DNA from: JBMCLJ01 sp048615375
GTDB lineage: Bacteria > Patescibacteriota > Dojkabacteria > JAOAGR01
DNA length: 16,851 bases
Reading direction: 5' to 3'
Assembly (NCBI GenBank): GCA_048615375.1
Contig: JBMCLJ010000021.1
Coordinates: 1-16,851 of the forward strand
Positions 13,874-16,851 of this stretch are shown here, piece by piece (within the stretch, counting starts at the first letter, position 1; each line of letters starts with the position of its first letter). The notes beneath the pieces are model-generated. The model had not been told where the DNA came from. It saw only the letters and a program-made list of their open reading frames with translations, and did no database searches. Both the position numbers and the translations under genes were made by a program.

Positions 13874-14680
13874 ATGGAAGATCACACAGTCAACAAACTC
13901 AATGCAATTAACCTCCTATTTTATCGGGAAATTGCGCCCTACTTTGACTCCTCGCGTTCTTACCCCTGGAATGGGTGGGAACAACTATTTACTACACTCA
14001 GCACTGTTCAACCAGAGTTGCTTTACAGTAAGGAGACGACGATCCCCATCCAATCTTTGCGCGTGCTCGATGTCGGATGCGGGAACGGGAGATTTGTAGA
14101 ATTCCTGGAAAAGAAACAGGTACAATTTACATATCTTGGTACTGATTCAGATACATACCTCCTGGATAAAGCCCGTGAACGTTACAATTCACAACAGGTA
14201 CAATTCATACAAAACGATATCATTCGAGACTTAAGCAAGGGAACCGGTAAATTACATGGCAAAGACTTGAAGAAGCGACAAGCGCCAGGGCAGTTTAACC
14301 TCATCGTCGCTTTTGGCGTTCTCCATCACATACCTTCATACAAACTAAGGCTGAAGTTTCTCAAACAATTAGCAGGAAACCTTGCCTCGAACGGATTTCT
14401 TATAGTGAGTATATGGAAGTTTATGGAATTGGAGAGTTATAAGAAAAAAGCTATCCCCTGGATCAAAACTGATATTAAGCCTGAAGCACTAGAACCTCAC
14501 GATTATCTTCTTCCCTGGCAACGAGGCAGGGAAGCCATTCGATATTGCCACTACGTTGACAGTGAGGAGCAGACAAAGCTCATCACAGAATCAAAACTTA
14601 AACTTGTCGCTTCATTCAGAGCAGACGGGAGGCAGGACAGAATGAATGAATATCTCATGCTACAATACATAGATGGATAA
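13874..14680 (+). CDS. Trm9-like tRNA wobble-uridine carboxymethyl methyltransferase
   Basis: A 268-residue class I SAM methyltransferase with several Trm9/ALKBH8-type signatures beyond the generic fold. The N-terminus NLLFYREIAPYFDSSRSYPW (13-32) parallels the Trm9 pattern of IA, F, TR and PW. Motif I is VLDVGCGNG (64-72), the acidic residue is Asp91, and VLHHI is at 149-153. IVSIWKF (177-183) matches the strand with a Trp, and DYLLPW (210-215) plus RYCHYVD (223-229) match the VPW and RYYH blocks. Trm9 methylates the carboxymethyl of cm5U34 in tRNA to mcm5U, with Trm112 in eukaryotes. AGG eight bases upstream supports the ATG; the frame extends to a GTG at 13808 inside the dehydrogenase gene. 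It overlaps Elp3 by 8 nt, which supports the assignment. About 20 residues near 120-140 look like an insertion. Confidence 0.75.
   Translation: MEDHTVNKLNAINLLFYREIAPYFDSSRSYPWNGWEQLFTTLSTVQPELLYSKETTIPIQSLRVLDVGCGNGRFVEFLEKKQVQFTYLGTDSDTYLLDKARERYNSQQVQFIQNDIIRDLSKGTGKLHGKDLKKRQAPGQFNLIVAFGVLHHIPSYKLRLKFLKQLAGNLASNGFLIVSIWKFMELESYKKKAIPWIKTDIKPEALEPHDYLLPWQRGREAIRYCHYVDSEEQTKLITESKLKLVASFRADGRQDRMNEYLMLQYIDG
14658..14666 (+). promoter_or_regulatory. internal extended -10 promoter for Elp3
   Basis: TGC TACAAT lies within the last codons of the Trm9-like gene and ends 6 nt before the Elp3 ATG. The surrounding 13 bases match those before the dehydrogenase start exactly. Because they also encode Met-Leu-Gln-Tyr, chance is possible, but position and identity favour a real promoter. 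Confidence 0.45.
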
Positions 14681-16448
14681 ATACGCGTTCGCGCCCGAAC
14701 AGTATGAAAAGGAGTTGAAGGGTATATTTCAGGAACTGGCGGCAGTTGAGGAGATAACAGAACTGTACTTTCATCAGATTCTCAAACGCTTCCCGAAAGA
14801 CAAAAAATACCTCTTTTCCCGCGATCAGCTGGTAAGAGGATATCGTTATCTGGTAGCACAAGGCTTTTTCGAACCGGCACAGCGGATAGAAAAAAGTATA
14901 CGTATGAAACCAGTCCGGACGCTTTCCGGAGTCGCTACAGTGACGGTACTCACCCGACCGTTTCCCTGCCCTGGGCAGTGCATTTTCTGCCCGAATGATT
15001 TCCGCATGCCGAAAAGCTATCTTTCGGATGAGCCTGGAGCCCAACGGGCGGAAAAAAACTCTTTTGACCCGTACTTTCAAACGTATAATCGCCTCCTCGC
15101 TCTGGATAATACCGGGCACTCGATAGAAAAAATAGAACTTATCGTGCTTGGAGGTACATGGTCATTTTACCCGGATGAGTACCAGATATGGTTTATAAAA
15201 CGATGTTTTGATGCCTTAAATGACTACGGGGTAGAGGATAACAGGGCAAACGTTGTGACTGCTAACAACTTTGCAGAATCAGATCACAATCACACTTCGA
15301 AAGATCAACTTGCACCGTATAAAAAAACCTACAATGCTGTTATTACAGAAATGCTCTCTACAGGAGGAAGGTCTCTCGTCAGCGAATATGAACAGGCTAC
15401 CTGGAACGAGCTCGAGTCGGCTCACTCTCGAAATGAACATGCTACGTGCAGAAACGTCGGTCTGGTAATAGAAACACGTCCGGATTACATTACAAAACAG
15501 GAACTGATAAAAATTCGTCGTCTTGGCGCGACAAAAATCCAGATTGGTATTCAAAGTCTTAATGACAACGTGTTATCCATGAATAAACGAGGACATGATG
15601 CACAGGCTACAAAGGAAGCTATCAAACTCATTCGCCTTGCCGGCTTCAAAATACATGGTCACTGGATGCCAAACCTCTACGGTTCAAATGTCCAAAAAGA
15701 TATCGAGGACTACCAACGTTTATGGGAAAAAGACATGAGTCCTGATGAATTAAAAGTTTACCCTACATCAATTATATCGAACACTGAATTATACAACGTA
15801 TACCAACAAGGAAAGTACAAACCATACACCCATGATGAACTTCTTGAAGTACTGGTTGCAACACTACCTCTAACTCCAAGGTACTGTCGATTGACGAGAA
15901 TTGTCAGGGACATACCCTCCCCGGACATTGTAGCTGGTAACAAGCTTACCAACTTCAGACAAATTGCAGAACAGGCAATTATGCAACAAGGAAGAAAACT
16001 CCAGGATATCAGAGCACGGGAAATTAAATCACAGGAAGTAACATTCGACGAACTTAAGCTGGAAGTGCTTAATTACCCCACCTGTGTAGGTGAAGAATTT
16101 TTTCTCTCTTATACAACCAAAGATACCGACCAGATCGCGGGGTTTTTACGGCTCTGCATACCTGAACGTTCTCTATCAGGATCTCATTTTATTTCCGAAC
16201 TCAGTAACACCGCCATAATCCGGGAGATACATATCTACGGCCAGGTTCTTGGTATTGGCAAAAAAGCAAAGGGCGAGTCCCAACATCTCGGACTTGGCAC
16301 AAAACTCATCGAACAAGCGAAAGCACGTGCACGAAAGAAAGGCTTCAAAGAACTCGCCGTCATCTCAGCAATTGGCACTCGTGAATATTACCTGAAAAAA
16401 GGCTTTATTCAGGGGAATTTATATATGAGAATGAAGATCACTGAGTAG
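14673..16448 (+). CDS. elp3: Elp3: radical SAM / GNAT tRNA U34 carboxymethyl transferase
   Basis: A 591-residue Elp3. After an N-terminal RNA-binding helical part, the radical SAM core begins at TLSGVATVTVLTRPFPC. The 4Fe-4S ligands are Cys99, Cys103 and Cys106 in CPGQCIFC, a CX3CX2C spacing instead of the wider CX9CX2C of eukaryotic and archaeal Elp3. Further motifs are RMPKSYLSDEPGAQRA, LGGTW (159-163), CRNVGLVIETRPDYI, IQIGIQSLND and LKVYPT. The GNAT domain closes the protein with the acetyl-CoA loop QHLGLG (537-542) and VISAIGTREYYLKKGF. The enzyme uses SAM and acetyl-CoA to make cm5U at tRNA position 34. Some 40 residues between about 185 and 245, before the ESAHSRNEHA block, look like an insertion. 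The gene overlaps the Trm9-like gene by 8 nt and ends in TAG. Confidence 0.93.
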   Translation: MDKYAFAPEQYEKELKGIFQELAAVEEITELYFHQILKRFPKDKKYLFSRDQLVRGYRYLVAQGFFEPAQRIEKSIRMKPVRTLSGVATVTVLTRPFPCPGQCIFCPNDFRMPKSYLSDEPGAQRAEKNSFDPYFQTYNRLLALDNTGHSIEKIELIVLGGTWSFYPDEYQIWFIKRCFDALNDYGVEDNRANVVTANNFAESDHNHTSKDQLAPYKKTYNAVITEMLSTGGRSLVSEYEQATWNELESAHSRNEHATCRNVGLVIETRPDYITKQELIKIRRLGATKIQIGIQSLNDNVLSMNKRGHDAQATKEAIKLIRLAGFKIHGHWMPNLYGSNVQKDIEDYQRLWEKDMSPDELKVYPTSIISNTELYNVYQQGKYKPYTHDELLEVLVATLPLTPRYCRLTRIVRDIPSPDIVAGNKLTNFRQIAEQAIMQQGRKLQDIRAREIKSQEVTFDELKLEVLNYPTCVGEEFFLSYTTKDTDQIAGFLRLCIPERSLSGSHFISELSNTAIIREIHIYGQVLGIGKKAKGESQHLGLGTKLIEQAKARARKKGFKELAVISAIGTREYYLKKGFIQGNLYMRMKITE

Positions 16449-16459
16449 TATTCACCTAC

Positions 16460-16468
16460 TGGTATAAT
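16460..16468 (+). promoter_or_regulatory. extended -10 promoter of the glycosidase-like gene
   Basis: TGG followed by a perfect TATAAT (16463-16468) ends 5 nt before the ATG at 16474. It lies in the 25-nt gap after the Elp3 stop and predicts a separate, leaderless transcript. Confidence 0.55.
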
Positions 16469-16473
16469 ACTCC

Positions 16474-16851
16474 ATGAAAGTACTCACATTTGCATTAATC
16501 CCGGTACTGCTTGCGCTTTTCGGGTATGTTACCAACCTTATCCGGCACTACCGAACAACTCAGGAATACTGGAAGCAGGCAGAGCGTGCCACACTTCTTA
16601 AAAAACCTCACCCTGACACACGTAAAGGTATTGTGTTTGGTACTTCATTTTGTCCTGAGATGTACTATGACAAAAGTAAACCGGATACACACCCTATGGA
16701 TTCGCTACGATATGCTGTTGAACATCTTGGTAGTAAAGAAATTCGACTGGGAATACGGTGGGACGCGCTGGAAGATGAACGTGGAAATCTGTCATTAAGC
16801 AGGTATAAGCACTTCATTGACTACCTTTGCAGTCAAAACGCTTCATTGTGC
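16474..16851 (+). CDS. N-terminal part of a membrane-anchored glycoside-hydrolase-like protein
   Basis: A frame open from ATG 16474 to the window end, 126 codons seen, with no stop. Residues 2-19 (KVLTFALIPVLLALFGYV) form a signal anchor. A charged linker follows, and from about residue 53 the sequence GIVFGTSFCPEMYYD begins a likely TIM-barrel. LRYAVEHLGSKEIRLGIRW then fits the second strand of family-5/42-like glycosidases, where a conserved Arg precedes W.A.E, and RYKHFIDYLCSQNA fits the following helix. The catalytic residues would lie beyond the window, so the class is only suggested. The gene is recognised by its start, promoter and composition because it is cut by the edge. Confidence 0.6.
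   Translation, partial: MKVLTFALIPVLLALFGYVTNLIRHYRTTQEYWKQAERATLLKKPHPDTRKGIVFGTSFCPEMYYDKSKPDTHPMDSLRYAVEHLGSKEIRLGIRWDALEDERGNLSLSRYKHFIDYLCSQNASLC

Noticed and set aside
16511..16798. Plus-strand frame of 95 codons near the right edge
   Set aside because: It is a different frame inside the edge-truncated glycosidase-like gene starting at 16474, which has a promoter, a signal anchor and coherent motifs.
1..16851. tRNA/rRNA genes, insertion sequences, CRISPR arrays, prophage
   Set aside because: Reading both strands showed no cloverleaf with a T-loop and acceptor pairing, no transposase, no repeat-spacer pattern and no phage genes. A covariance-model search would be needed to exclude small RNAs.

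Overview
The window reads as a bacterial chromosome segment of moderate GC with compact, mostly short operons and the standard stop codons (TAA, TAG and TGA all end real genes). A bacterial Elp3 of the short-spaced cysteine type, a Trm9-like wobble methyltransferase, a GerMN protein on a Pro/Thr stalk, and many start codons placed 5-8 nt after a -10 box fit a Patescibacteria/CPR-like or Chloroflexi-like genome. This is an inference from gene content and no marker in the window settles the taxonomy. No tRNA, rRNA, CRISPR array or insertion sequence was recognised.

Layout. 1-1184: an EamA/DMT-type transporter on the minus strand with its promoter, and 285 bases downstream in which nothing is supported. 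1334-4027: two divergently transcribed paralogous AAA/DUF4143 ATPases. Their 174-bp intergenic region carries a tandem pair of operator-like palindromes on one side and a hairpin overlapping the ribosome binding site on the other. 4033-5900: a minus-strand cluster with a THUMP-domain tRNA (guanine-N2) methyltransferase, an unknown two-pass membrane protein and three possible tiny ORFs, two of them hydrophobic. 6023-6799: a PIN toxin and ribbon-helix-helix antitoxin with a palindromic autoregulatory operator over the -10 box. 7009-8929: a plus-strand group with a MazG-like NTP pyrophosphatase fused to a GNAT acetyltransferase, a membrane-anchored GerMN protein and a DUF1653 protein. 8936-10547: a HAD phosphatase and an aldo/keto reductase on the minus strand. 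10645-11741: an unknown acidic protein and a hemolysin III family membrane protein. 11785-12870: a terminator hairpin, then an HD nucleotidase and a Dps ferritin on the minus strand. 13072-16448: a short-chain dehydrogenase broken by one in-frame TAG, a Trm9-like methyltransferase and Elp3, the last two overlapping by 8 nt. 16474-end: the start of a membrane-anchored glycoside-hydrolase-like protein that runs off the window.

The main point of interest is the Trm9-like/Elp3 pair. In eukaryotes Elp3, within Elongator, makes cm5U at tRNA position 34, and Trm9 methylates it to mcm5U. A translationally linked pair in a bacterium suggests a minimal mcm5U34 pathway in place of, or beside, the usual MnmE/MnmG route. 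A second general signal is promoter architecture: eight starts lie only 5-8 nt downstream of a -10 hexamer, which predicts leaderless mRNAs and corrects several gene starts.
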